A DNA stretch of 64,000 nt, taken from Ezakiella sp. (lineage in GTDB: Bacteria > Bacillota > Clostridia > Tissierellales > Peptoniphilaceae). The number at the start of each line of letters is the position of its first letter. The stretch's first letter is position 1. Made by a program: the position numbers and the translations under genes. The stretch is from NCBI GenBank assembly GCA_022766605.1, contig JALEOH010000039.1:48998-112997 (forward strand). The letters run 5' to 3'. Positions 56,631 to 64,000 of the stretch are shown here, piece by piece. The notes under the pieces were generated by a model. The model was not told the origin of the DNA and searched no databases. It saw only the letters and a list, made by a program, of their open reading frames with translations.

Positions 56631-56661
56631 AAAATAAAAAAGCCCCAAATAAAACAGGGGT
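56631..56661 (-). terminator. Expression-platform terminator of the FMN riboswitch
   Basis: CCCC and GGGG arms with a T/A loop followed by TTTTTTATTTT on the minus strand, between the aptamer and the ribU RBS. The 3' arm can alternatively pair with AAGCCC (56625-56630 read in reverse), a possible competing stem. Confidence 0.75.
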
Positions 56662-56768
56662 CTCCTCTTTCGTCCGGACTATACCGTCGGCTCAGGAATC
56701 TAACCTGATCTGCATCCTGCTCGTGGGCTTTACCACCGGTTGAGGAATTTCACCTCCCCCTGAAGATA
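56662..56768 (-). ncRNA. FMN (RFN) riboswitch
   Basis: On the minus strand the conserved aptamer blocks occur in order: CTTCAGGGGGAGGTGAAATT, CCTCAACCGGTGGTAAAGCC, CACGAGC, GATTCCTGAGCCGACGGTA, TAGTCCGGACGAAAGAGGAG. These match the RFN element that closes on FMN. High FMN would allow the terminator and shut off ribU. Confidence 0.96.
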
Positions 56769-56773
56769 TTTCT

Positions 56774-56802
56774 AGAATATCACATAATAAAATTAAAGTC
56801 AA
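56774..56802 (-). promoter_or_regulatory. Promoter of the riboswitch-ribU transcript
   Basis: -35 TTGACT (56797-56802), 17-base spacer, -10 TATTCT preceded by TGA (56774-56779). The start at about 56767 coincides with the 5' end of the aptamer. The -35 lies within the cdaR terminator stem. Confidence 0.75.
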
Positions 56803-56820
56803 GGCAAATGCCCTGACTTT
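56795..56820 (-). terminator. Terminator of cdaR
   Basis: An 11-bp stem with one mismatch (AAAGTCAGGGC/GCCTTGACTTT, loop ATTT) followed by AATTTTATT on the minus strand; it overlaps the cdaR stop. Confidence 0.75.
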
Positions 56821-58207
56821 ATTCTTTGATATCTTTTTTATTTTCACTTTCCTTCTTGTCTTTTTCATCAGTAGGAGCAGCTATATCAGTTGTATTTGAA
56901 TTCTCTTCAGTACTGGTTTTGTTCTCATCGCTATTTTCTTTACTTGTCTGTTCTTCATTGGATTCTGGATTTGCTACTTCCTTTTCTTTTAAAGGAATTT
57001 CTATCAGTGGTGTATCTACTAATGTTATAGACTTGAAATCAAGGGGTTTTAATTTTAGTCTTAGCGAATTATTACCTACTACCGACTCACTTGCATCCAC
57101 TTCAAAAGTGATCTGCGATGGTGAAACCTTATTAATTTCACTCTCATATCCTCTAAATTTAAGCGCATATTGTTGAGGCATATTTTCTCTATCAATCTCA
57201 AGACCATCGGGAATACTTATTATATTTATCTGAGCTCTATCAATTGCGATATCTTTTTCAGTAAATTTTTCTATATCATAATTTAGTGTATAAACTGCAT
57301 CCTTATCGACAAAATCAAATCCCTCGGGCAATTCTAATTTCAATTCTATTTGATCCATATTGATTAATTTTTCTAATCCAACCGTCGAGGTTTTAATCGT
57401 CTTTGGAATCTCCGCATTTTTATTTATAATCTTAAGCGATACACTAGGTGGATTTACTGACATTTTAGTCGTCTCATAATCAACCGGAAGATTGCCACTT
57501 GTCTCAAGCTCAATTGGAAGAACTACTGTTTTATATACAGGTACAACTATATTAACAGATTCAGGAACCGTCCTTAAATTAACCAGTTCTTCTCCATTTT
57601 GATCGATTACTGAAAGAGTGTTTGACACAGTAAATGAATCCGTTTTATCAGTTAAATTGATCTTGGTAATAACATCTCTTACCATTGCTATTTGACTAGT
57701 AGGTCCCGATATTTTAACTTTAGGACTAGCTATATCTCCAAGCACATATCCCTCTGGAAGATTTCCATCGTGATCAATCTTGACCTCGTATTCTTTTGAA
57801 TTGATTCTTTCAATTTCAACAAGAGCAGTAGATGGATTAGTACCAGCTATCATTACATCTGCACTACTTCCTTCAATCGTAACCACGATTGGAACTCTCT
57901 GTTGTCCAGGGCTATATCCCTCAAGGTCTGCATATGCCTTTACATTGTCTGGCCTTATTTGCTCTAGTTCTTTCTTCTTGCCGCTTAAAACAACATTTAC
58001 AGTTTGATTATCGATTCTAGTCGCAGTATTTCCCTGATCTGAAAGAGATTCGATATTTGTGTAATTTATTCTAATATTCCTAAGTGTCCTTGTCTCATCT
58101 GGATTTTCAATAGTCATAACATAACTCCATAGAATTATGGCTATGATTAAACTAGCGATCTTCGCTACTAGGTCCTGATTTTTCTTTTTCTTCGTTTTCT
58201 TTTGCAT
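56819..58207 (-). CDS. cdaR: CdaA regulator CdaR (YbbR-domain protein)
   Basis: About 462 residues from the ATG at 58207 (AGGTGA five bases upstream; a GTG at 58216 is the frame opening). One N-terminal membrane helix (LIIAIILWSYVM) and about four external YbbR repeats (for example GYVLGDIASPKVKISGP), ending in a Glu/Asn/Ser-rich tail. It modulates the diadenylate cyclase CdaA. Overlaps cdaA by 56 bases. Confidence 0.92.
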   Translation of the reverse strand: MQKKTKKKKNQDLVAKIASLIIAIILWSYVMTIENPDETRTLRNIRINYTNIESLSDQGNTATRIDNQTVNVVLSGKKKELEQIRPDNVKAYADLEGYSPGQQRVPIVVTIEGSSADVMIAGTNPSTALVEIERINSKEYEVKIDHDGNLPEGYVLGDIASPKVKISGPTSQIAMVRDVITKINLTDKTDSFTVSNTLSVIDQNGEELVNLRTVPESVNIVVPVYKTVVLPIELETSGNLPVDYETTKMSVNPPSVSLKIINKNAEIPKTIKTSTVGLEKLINMDQIELKLELPEGFDFVDKDAVYTLNYDIEKFTEKDIAIDRAQINIISIPDGLEIDRENMPQQYALKFRGYESEINKVSPSQITFEVDASESVVGNNSLRLKLKPLDFKSITLVDTPLIEIPLKEKEVANPESNEEQTSKENSDENKTSTEENSNTTDIAAPTDEKDKKESENKKDIKE

Positions 58208-59048
58208 TAAACTCACCTATTATTCTAGAAATAAAATTGCCTTTCGATTGTGATGGATTATAGACCTCTTTTAATTTTAGACGCAATGTATCCTCGTCTA
58301 AAAATCTAGATATCTCTCCTGCCTCACAAGTGGAAATCGCACCTGTCTCTTCACTAACGACAACAACCATAGCATCGCTTCTCTCAGTTATTCCAAGAGC
58401 AGCTCTATGCCTTGTGCCAAGATCTTTATCTAGTCTTTTATTATCAGTTATTGGCAGAAAGCAACCTGCAGCTTTTATAATATTTCTATCTATTATAACC
58501 GCCCCATCGTGCAAAGGAGTATTGGGAATAAAAATATTTATAATCAATCCCATTGAGACAACTCCTCCTATTTCCGTTCCAGTTTCTATAATATCATCTA
58601 GACCTGTCTTCCTTTGAAATACAAGAAGAGCCCCTATTTTTTGACGAGATAGTGAACTACAAGCATTTACTATCTCCTCGATTATAGGATTGATCTCTTC
58701 ATCGTCTTTAGTGATCAATCTGCCATCTACGAGTTTGCTGGTGCCAATAAATTCGAATGCACGTCTTATCTCAGGTTGGAATATTACAACAATAGCTATA
58801 AGACCAGCTCCTAAGAACCAGTCTAAGAGCCACTTAAGTGTATAAAGCTTAAACCAGTCCGCAATTTTGGTCACAATAAGAAGAACGACCAATCCCTTTG
58901 CAAGCTGCTCTGCTCTTGTTTGTTTAACAAGTTTATATAGATGATATATTATAAATGCAATTATCAATATATCTATTACATTGTTAAATCTAAAATTTGT
59001 AATTGTATCTTTAATGGAGCTAATCGTTCCTTCAAGTGAAAAATTCAT
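58152..59048 (-). CDS. cdaA: Diadenylate cyclase CdaA
   Basis: 298 residues: three membrane helices in the first 100, then a DAC domain with the catalytic PLHDGAVIID (DGA) and GTRHRAALG (RHR) motifs. It makes c-di-AMP from two ATP, controlling potassium and wall homeostasis. cdaA-cdaR-glmM is a conserved set; here ribU and the cca segment intervene before glmM. Confidence 0.97.
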   Translation of the reverse strand: MNFSLEGTISSIKDTITNFRFNNVIDILIIAFIIYHLYKLVKQTRAEQLAKGLVVLLIVTKIADWFKLYTLKWLLDWFLGAGLIAIVVIFQPEIRRAFEFIGTSKLVDGRLITKDDEEINPIIEEIVNACSSLSRQKIGALLVFQRKTGLDDIIETGTEIGGVVSMGLIINIFIPNTPLHDGAVIIDRNIIKAAGCFLPITDNKRLDKDLGTRHRAALGITERSDAMVVVVSEETGAISTCEAGEISRFLDEDTLRLKLKEVYNPSQSKGNFISRIIGEFNAKENEEKEKSGPSSEDR

Positions 59049-59062
59049 TCTCTCTCCTTTGA

Positions 59063-60853
59063 TTAGATCAATTTTTTAAATTCATCCTTAAATTCTCTAA
59101 ATAAATTTATTGCATCCTCTATCGGCTTTGGACTACTCATATCTACTCCTGCTTTTTTTAATACACTTATAGGATCACTTGAACTACCTGATTTCAAGAA
59201 TTCAATATACATATCTCTTTCATTCTCTCCTCCTTCAAGAATTCTCTTTGCAAAGGAAAGAGCCGCTGAAATTCCAGTTGCATATTGATAGACATAAAAA
59301 TCATAATAAAAATGAGGAATTCTGGCCCATTCATATCTTATATAGTCGTCTTCTTCCATATGTGGTCCATAATATTTTTTATTGATCTCATTATATTTAT
59401 CGGATAAAAATTCAGGAGTAAGAGCCCCGCCCTTTTCATAATGATCATATATCGCCTTTTCATATTCAGCAAATTGAGTCTGACGGAATAGCGTTCCCTT
59501 TATTGAATCCATAAAGTGATTTAATATATACATCTTCTTCTTTGGATCATCCTTCCATTTATCAAGCAGATAAAAGGTCAAAAGACTTTCGTTAGTTGTA
59601 GATGCAACCTCAGCTACAAAGATAGAATAATCTGAATAAATACAAGGCTGGTTTTGTCTTGAATAATATGAATGCATTGAGTGACCCATTTCATGAGCAA
59701 CAGTAAATACATCATCAAGTGTTCCATGATAGTTTAATAAGACATATGGATCGGTGCCATATGAACCACTGCTATATGCTCCTCCCCTCTTGCCTGGTGT
59801 CTCATATACATCACACCAGCGATCATTAAAGCCTTTTTCTAGATTTGTAATATAATCCTCTCCAAGCGGCTTTAAAGCCTCTAAAATAATCGATTTTGCC
59901 TCATCGAAGCTATATTTAATATCGAGGTCTGCTACAAGATTTTTATATACATCATACATGTGAAGCTTATCAAGTCCAAGCACTTTTTTTCTGACTGCAA
60001 CATAATCGTGAAGTGCATCTAAATTGTCGTTGACAGTTTTTAGAAGATTGTCATATACTTCTAATGGAATTTGATTGTCAAAAAGAGCCTCTTCGCGTGC
60101 AGAACCATATCCTCTTAATTTTGCATTAATACTAATTGCTTTAGTATTTGCATCAAGAGTACTTGCAAGTGTATTTATATGATCTTCATATACTGAGTAA
60201 AATTTACCAAATATTTCTTCTCTCTTTTGAAGACTTGCATCTGTCAGAAGAGGAACAAAATTGCCATTAGTAATAGTAACTTCTCCATCGTCTAACTCGA
60301 CCTTTGGAAATTTTAAATCGGCATTAGTGAGCATCGAGAAGGATTTACTACCCGATTGAAATGTAGGTGCCAGCTTTGCAAGCATCTCTTCAGATTTACT
60401 ATCAAGAGTATGGTCTTTATAGCGCAATATATTCCAAATATAATAATCGTATAATTCTAATTCCGGACATTCTTCAATAAATTTTTTATAATAATCATAG
60501 TCCTTCTCCATTAGCTCTGGTCTAAAATATGATGTAATTGCACTATATTTTGCAAACAAGGCGTCTAGCCTATCGGAAAGGGCCATATAATATGAATCTC
60601 CATTATTTTCGTTGAATCTATTGGAGATATATGTCGCGGTCTTGCCTAGCTCAATTTCCAGTTCATCTTTGGTTTTTAAAGCCTCTAATAGATTTTGGGC
60701 GCTCTTGGTAAACTCACCCTTAAATGAAGCCATCTTCTCTATTTTTTTATCTAGTTCATCAATTGCTCTTTCCGCATCTTTGCTTGAACTAAACAAACTC
60801 TCCAAACTCCACTTATATTTTTCGTCAATTTCATTTCTTGATTTATATTCCAT
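59063..60853 (-). CDS. pepF: Oligoendopeptidase F
   Basis: 596 residues, M3B metallopeptidase with zinc motif HEMGH around residues 384-388 and the following glutamate in TNESLLTFYLL. It degrades oligopeptides in the cytoplasm. RBS AGGAGG. Between nth and cdaA. Confidence 0.96.
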   Translation of the reverse strand: MEYKSRNEIDEKYKWSLESLFSSSKDAERAIDELDKKIEKMASFKGEFTKSAQNLLEALKTKDELEIELGKTATYISNRFNENNGDSYYMALSDRLDALFAKYSAITSYFRPELMEKDYDYYKKFIEECPELELYDYYIWNILRYKDHTLDSKSEEMLAKLAPTFQSGSKSFSMLTNADLKFPKVELDDGEVTITNGNFVPLLTDASLQKREEIFGKFYSVYEDHINTLASTLDANTKAISINAKLRGYGSAREEALFDNQIPLEVYDNLLKTVNDNLDALHDYVAVRKKVLGLDKLHMYDVYKNLVADLDIKYSFDEAKSIILEALKPLGEDYITNLEKGFNDRWCDVYETPGKRGGAYSSGSYGTDPYVLLNYHGTLDDVFTVAHEMGHSMHSYYSRQNQPCIYSDYSIFVAEVASTTNESLLTFYLLDKWKDDPKKKMYILNHFMDSIKGTLFRQTQFAEYEKAIYDHYEKGGALTPEFLSDKYNEINKKYYGPHMEEDDYIRYEWARIPHFYYDFYVYQYATGISAALSFAKRILEGGENERDMYIEFLKSGSSSDPISVLKKAGVDMSSPKPIEDAINLFREFKDEFKKLI

Positions 60854-60862
60854 AATCTCCTC

Positions 60863-61498
60863 CTATTTATTTATAAATTTACAAATATGATTTATTGGGC
60901 AAATATCACAAAGTGGACTTCTTGCCTTGCATATTTGCCTACCATGAAATATTATCACATGGTGCATCTTGGTCCATTTTGTTTTAGGAATTGCCTTCAT
61001 AAGTGCATCTTCTGTTTTTTCAACAGTCTTTTCTTCAACTAACCCTATTCTATTAGATACCCTAAAGACATGAGTGTCAACCGCAATAGCGGGCACTCCA
61101 AATGAATTTGATAAGACGACATTTGCGGTCTTTCTGCCAACTCCCGGCAGACTCTCGAGTGCTGCTCTATCATTTGGAACCTCTCCATTGTAATTTTCAA
61201 CTAATATTCTGGAGGTTTCTAATATATTTTTGCTCTTAGTATTAAAAAATCCAGCTGATTTAATATAATCCTTTAAACTCTCTTCTCCCAGTTCAAGCAT
61301 GGCTTGTGGTGAATTTGCTACTTTAAAAAGTTCTTCTGTAATTATATTTACTCTAACATCAGTACATTGAGCGGATAATATCGTTGCAATCAATAATTCG
61401 TAAGGACTATTATGATTAAGAGCGCAGTCGGCGTCAGGATAATATTCCATCAAAATATCTATTACTGTTTTTATCTTTGCTTTTGATAAAGTCGTCAT
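60863..61498 (-). CDS. nth: Endonuclease III
   Basis: 211 residues, base-excision glycosylase/AP lyase for oxidised pyrimidines. Helix-hairpin-helix LPGVGRKTANVVL with Lys123, catalytic Asp141 in VDTHVFRVSNR, and [4Fe-4S] cysteines 190, 197, 200 and 206. Overlaps the DUF503 gene by 4 bases. Confidence 0.97.
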   Translation of the reverse strand: MTTLSKAKIKTVIDILMEYYPDADCALNHNSPYELLIATILSAQCTDVRVNIITEELFKVANSPQAMLELGEESLKDYIKSAGFFNTKSKNILETSRILVENYNGEVPNDRAALESLPGVGRKTANVVLSNSFGVPAIAVDTHVFRVSNRIGLVEEKTVEKTEDALMKAIPKTKWTKMHHVIIFHGRQICKARSPLCDICPINHICKFINK

Positions 61499-61776
61499 AA
61501 ATAACTCACCTCATTTGAAATAATATCTAAATCAAAATTAGTCTCAATAAAATTTATTAACTTGTTTGAAATCTCATCTAAAAATTTATAATCGTTAGAT
61601 ACAATAACAATTCCCAATCCAAGGAAGTGAAGATCATCTTGATTGGATACTTCAGCGATTGATATATTGAATTTATTCTTTAATTTTCTTATAATCGATT
61701 CTCTAATAGATCTTTTATCTTTAATTGAATGGATCTCAAATAGCCTTATTAGCAAATCCATTGCGATAATTTTCAT
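61495..61776 (-). CDS. DUF503-family small protein
   Basis: 93 residues, single alpha/beta domain with the family pattern IHSIKDKRSIRESIIRKLKNKFNISIAEV and LGLGIVIVSND. Function unknown; members are often near rbfA/nusA or repair genes. It is the first gene of the DUF503-nth-pepF-cdaA-cdaR run, with RBS AGGTGA. Confidence 0.87.
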   Translation of the reverse strand: MKIIAMDLLIRLFEIHSIKDKRSIRESIIRKLKNKFNISIAEVSNQDDLHFLGLGIVIVSNDYKFLDEISNKLINFIETNFDLDIISNEVSYL

Positions 61777-61792
61777 TTCATCACCTAATACT

Positions 61793-61821
61793 AGTATACA
61801 TTATTTGCCAATTTTTTTCCA
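61793..61821 (-). promoter_or_regulatory. Promoter of the DUF503-nth-pepF-cdaA-cdaR operon
   Basis: -35 TGGAAA (61816-61821), 17-base spacer, -10 TATACT (61793-61798). Faces away from thyX. Confidence 0.5.
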
Positions 61822-61910
61822 TAGTTTAATTAATACTTTTAGAAATGGATTTAAATATTGTTTTGGGTATAAAATGAATATGAATATAAATTAAATTATA
61901 GGAGGTCGTT

Positions 61911-62609
61911 ATGAAACAAGTACTCGATAAAGGATATGTAAGACTTGTAGATACAATGGGCAGCGATTTAACCGTCGTAAATGCAGCAAGGGCAAGTTAT
62001 GCTAAAGAGAGCATTGAATTAAATGAAAAAGATGAAGGTCTAATAAAATTTTTAGCAAAAAATGATCATACCTCGCCATTTAGACATGCAATGCTTCAAT
62101 TTGAAGTATATGCACCACTAATGGTTGCAAGACAATGGTGGAAATATATTATTGGTAGCTCACATCTTGAAGGCATTGGCGATACAATGAATGGATGGAA
62201 TGAATCATCTAGACGTTATGTTACGCAAGAACCAGTTTTCTATATACCAAAGGAAGATGAGTGGAGAGCAAAACCCGATAACAACAAACAAGGATCTAAA
62301 GAGCCCGTAGATGTAGCACTAGGCAAGGAATTTACTGAAAAATTATTAAAATCAGTCGATGAAGGCATTAAACTCTATGAAGAAGCCATGGAAAAAGGAA
62401 TCTGTGCCGAAGAGGCAAGACTATTTTTACCAGCCTATGGAATGTATGTATCCTGGTATTGGACGGCTTCATTACAATCAGTTGCACATTTTATAAAACA
62501 AAGAATGGATTCGCATTCACAATATGAAATAAGACAATATGCAGCAGCTGTTAAAGAATTAGCTGAAGAAAAATTCCCACTCAGTATAAAAGCATTGCTT
62601 GAAAAATAA
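61911..62609 (+). CDS. thyX: Flavin-dependent thymidylate synthase
   Basis: 232 residues. It makes dTMP using methylene-THF and FADH2. N-terminal NAARASYAKES, SPFRHAMLQFEVYAPLMVARQWWKY in two parts (SPFRH and ARQWWKY), then WNESSRRYV (residues 96-104), and RQYAAAVKELAEEKFP. The usual RHRxxSxNxxSxRY motif is interrupted: RHR is replaced by WKY and about 16 residues precede ESSRRY. Similar divergent ThyX exist, as I recall. RBS AGGAGG; TATAAA at 61868-61873 may be a -10. Confidence 0.9.
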   Translation: MKQVLDKGYVRLVDTMGSDLTVVNAARASYAKESIELNEKDEGLIKFLAKNDHTSPFRHAMLQFEVYAPLMVARQWWKYIIGSSHLEGIGDTMNGWNESSRRYVTQEPVFYIPKEDEWRAKPDNNKQGSKEPVDVALGKEFTEKLLKSVDEGIKLYEEAMEKGICAEEARLFLPAYGMYVSWYWTASLQSVAHFIKQRMDSHSQYEIRQYAAAVKELAEEKFPLSIKALLEK

Positions 62610-62614
62610 TTTTT

Positions 62615-62642
62615 AAAAAACCCCGCAATTGCGGGGCTTTTT
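62615..62642. terminator. Bidirectional terminator between thyX and flavodoxin
   Basis: CCCCGC-AATT-GCGGGG stem (62621-62636) followed by CTTTTT on plus and TTTTTT on minus. Serves both converging transcripts. Confidence 0.92.
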
Positions 62643-63051
62643 AGTACTTTTGTCCTAATTCTTTTAATTCATTTAGCACACTATCTTCAGGATAGTCATA
62701 TGCTTTAAATGTTTCGACTATATCTACTCCATTGTCTTCCATTTCATTTTTCCAATTTTCGATCCATTCTCCTTCATTCCATGCATATGAACCAAATAAT
62801 ATGACTTTTTTAGCTTTAAGCTCATCCATAACAGATTCAATATATGGTCTAAAGGTCAAATCTTCGATCTCTTCATCACCTTTTGCTGGGCAGCCTAAAA
62901 AGATAACATCTGCGTTTTCTACATCTTCACTCGATGCTCCATCAACTGCAACAAAATTAACTTCTTTTCCTGCCTCTTCGGCTCCAACCTTAATGGCCTC
63001 AGCCATCGCTTCAGTATTTCCTGTTTCCGTATAATAAATAATTGAAATCAT
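62641..63051 (-). CDS. Flavodoxin
   Basis: 136 residues. FMN-phosphate loop TETGNT (residues 8-13), then FLGCPAKGDEEIED and FGSYAWNEGEW, the flavodoxin isoalloxazine-contact loops. Short-chain clostridial flavodoxin, an electron carrier that substitutes for ferredoxin under iron limitation. RBS AGGAGG; 40 bases after the second degV gene. Confidence 0.95.
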   Translation of the reverse strand: MISIIYYTETGNTEAMAEAIKVGAEEAGKEVNFVAVDGASSEDVENADVIFLGCPAKGDEEIEDLTFRPYIESVMDELKAKKVILFGSYAWNEGEWIENWKNEMEDNGVDIVETFKAYDYPEDSVLNELKELGQKY

Positions 63052-63091
63052 CTCTTCCTCCTAACAGTATATTTCTACCTAAAAAATATTC

Positions 63092-63964
63092 TTATCTATC
63101 GTCTTTTCTCCAATATGCAACCGCAACAGCACCTGGTCCCGTGTGAACGCCAATATTCATTCCAATTTCATTAACTAAGATTTTGGCATTTTTATACTTG
63201 GCTTCTATCAGAGATTTTAGATAATCTACATTATTTTCTTCATTAGAATGGACAAGCAATATATAATCCTCATATTCCTCTCCATCTTTGATAAATTTAT
63301 CGATATTATCGACAAGTGTCTTTATTGCCGTCTTAAATCCGTGGGCCTTTCCAATAGGAGTTAGATGCCCTTCTCTATCCATTTCAATTATTGGACAAAT
63401 ATTAAGCATATTGCCTAAAAATTTTTGAGAACCGCTAACTCTTCCACCACGATACATATGGCTTAGATTTTTAAGTGTGACATATGTCCCAATCTTAGAC
63501 TTATATTCCTCTAGATGATCGCTAATTTCCTTAGCACTTTGTCCGCTATCTCGAAGTTCCACTGCTCTTAACAATAATAAAGCTTGTCCTGCACTTGCAT
63601 TTAATGAATCAACTGCATAAAAATCTCCTTCTGGATACTTTTCTTTTAAAAGCTTCATAGCTTGCTTTGCTGCCTCGGTTGTGCTTGTCAACCCAGATGA
63701 TATTTCAACATGAACTATATCATTGTCCTTTGCGATGTCAGAAAAATAGCCCATAAACATATCTACATTATTTTGACAAGTGGTAGGCATTAAGCCTTTT
63801 TTTAAAGATTTATAATATTCGGTCAAGTCAGATGATCTATCATCAATCACCTCTTCACCATTCATAACAACTAGATTTGGAATGAAATTGATTTGATATT
63901 TTTTAAAAATGTCCAAATCCAAATCACATGTCGATGTTGCAAACAACACTGTCTTTCTACTCAT
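63092..63964 (-). CDS. DegV-family fatty-acid-binding protein (copy 2)
   Basis: 290 residues, second DegV paralogue in the window. VLFATSTCDLD at the start, VHVEISSGLTSTTEAA and YAVDSLNASAGQA, and a C-terminal NEIGMNIGVHTGPGAVAVAYW, typical of FakB/DegV. Probably a fatty-acid-binding partner of FakA. RBS AGGAGG at 63970-63975. The last 25 bases (to 64000) hold no complete gene; the leader continues upstream. Confidence 0.9.
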   Translation of the reverse strand: MSRKTVLFATSTCDLDLDIFKKYQINFIPNLVVMNGEEVIDDRSSDLTEYYKSLKKGLMPTTCQNNVDMFMGYFSDIAKDNDIVHVEISSGLTSTTEAAKQAMKLLKEKYPEGDFYAVDSLNASAGQALLLLRAVELRDSGQSAKEISDHLEEYKSKIGTYVTLKNLSHMYRGGRVSGSQKFLGNMLNICPIIEMDREGHLTPIGKAHGFKTAIKTLVDNIDKFIKDGEEYEDYILLVHSNEENNVDYLKSLIEAKYKNAKILVNEIGMNIGVHTGPGAVAVAYWRKDDR

Positions 63965-64000
63965 AATTTCCTCCTAATTTATAATAATTCTCCTTCATAC

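Overview
The window is AT-rich (roughly one-third G+C by eye), tightly packed and almost entirely coding. Most genes lie on the minus strand in long, overlapping operons with AGGAGG/GAGGTG-type ribosome binding sites. The gene set (ScpAB, CdaA/CdaR, HrcA with CIRCE, PPDK, an F-type ATP synthase with sodium-type c-subunit signatures, ThyX, two DegV proteins, an SLH protein and a CD1247-type acidic protein) suggests a low-GC anaerobic member of the Bacillota. Something like Tissierellia/Peptoniphilaceae or a nearby clostridial group is my inference, not proven. No rRNA, tRNA, CRISPR array, insertion sequence or prophage is visible, and no gap between genes exceeds about 150 bases.

Layout. (1) 1-13,326, minus: one long housekeeping operon from an efp promoter: efp, CD1247-type protein, asp23, a terminator-like hairpin, nusB, xseA, xseB, polyprenyl synthase, tlyA, recN, nudF, pdp, M50 protease, scpA, scpB, rluB, a RpiR-type regulator, a HI0933 flavoprotein, aroH and the start of cmk. 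(2) 13,327-19,679, minus: a type IV pilus/type II-like pseudopilus cluster (unknown protein, major pilin, short prepilin peptidase, PilM-N-like, PilO-like and four minor pilins in H-I-J-K order). It has no assembly ATPase or platform protein. (3) 19,828-22,512: a calcium-type P-type ATPase. (4) 22,561-30,498: atpBEFHAGDC, preceded in the same orientation by an ornithine carbamoyltransferase gene; atpZ and atpI-like genes are divergent. (5) 30,500-35,058: holA, comEC and a two-part ThrE-like exporter. (6) 35,080-47,174, minus: lepB-lepA-hemW, then the heat-shock genes hrcA-grpE-dnaK-dnaJ-prmA-mtaB-HIT, an unknown gene and an SLH protein. (7) 47,278-50,340, plus: a half-length PPDK regulatory protein followed by ppdK. 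(8) 50,376-61,776, minus: DUF503-nth-pepF-cdaA-cdaR, an FMN-riboswitch-controlled ribU, a CCA-transferase/GlmM fusion gene, degV, citC and a GNAT protein. (9) 61,911-64,000: thyX (plus), then flavodoxin and a second degV (minus).

The most unusual points are four. The PPDK regulatory protein lacks the N-terminal half of its family but has its own promoter and RBS. cca and glmM are joined in frame with the glmM RBS still present at the junction. The ATP synthase c subunit carries the complete sodium-ligand set at canonical positions, while its operon has argF at the front and atpZ/atpI pointing away. The pilus locus contains everything except its motor. ComEC in the same window makes a DNA-uptake role for that locus possible but unproven.
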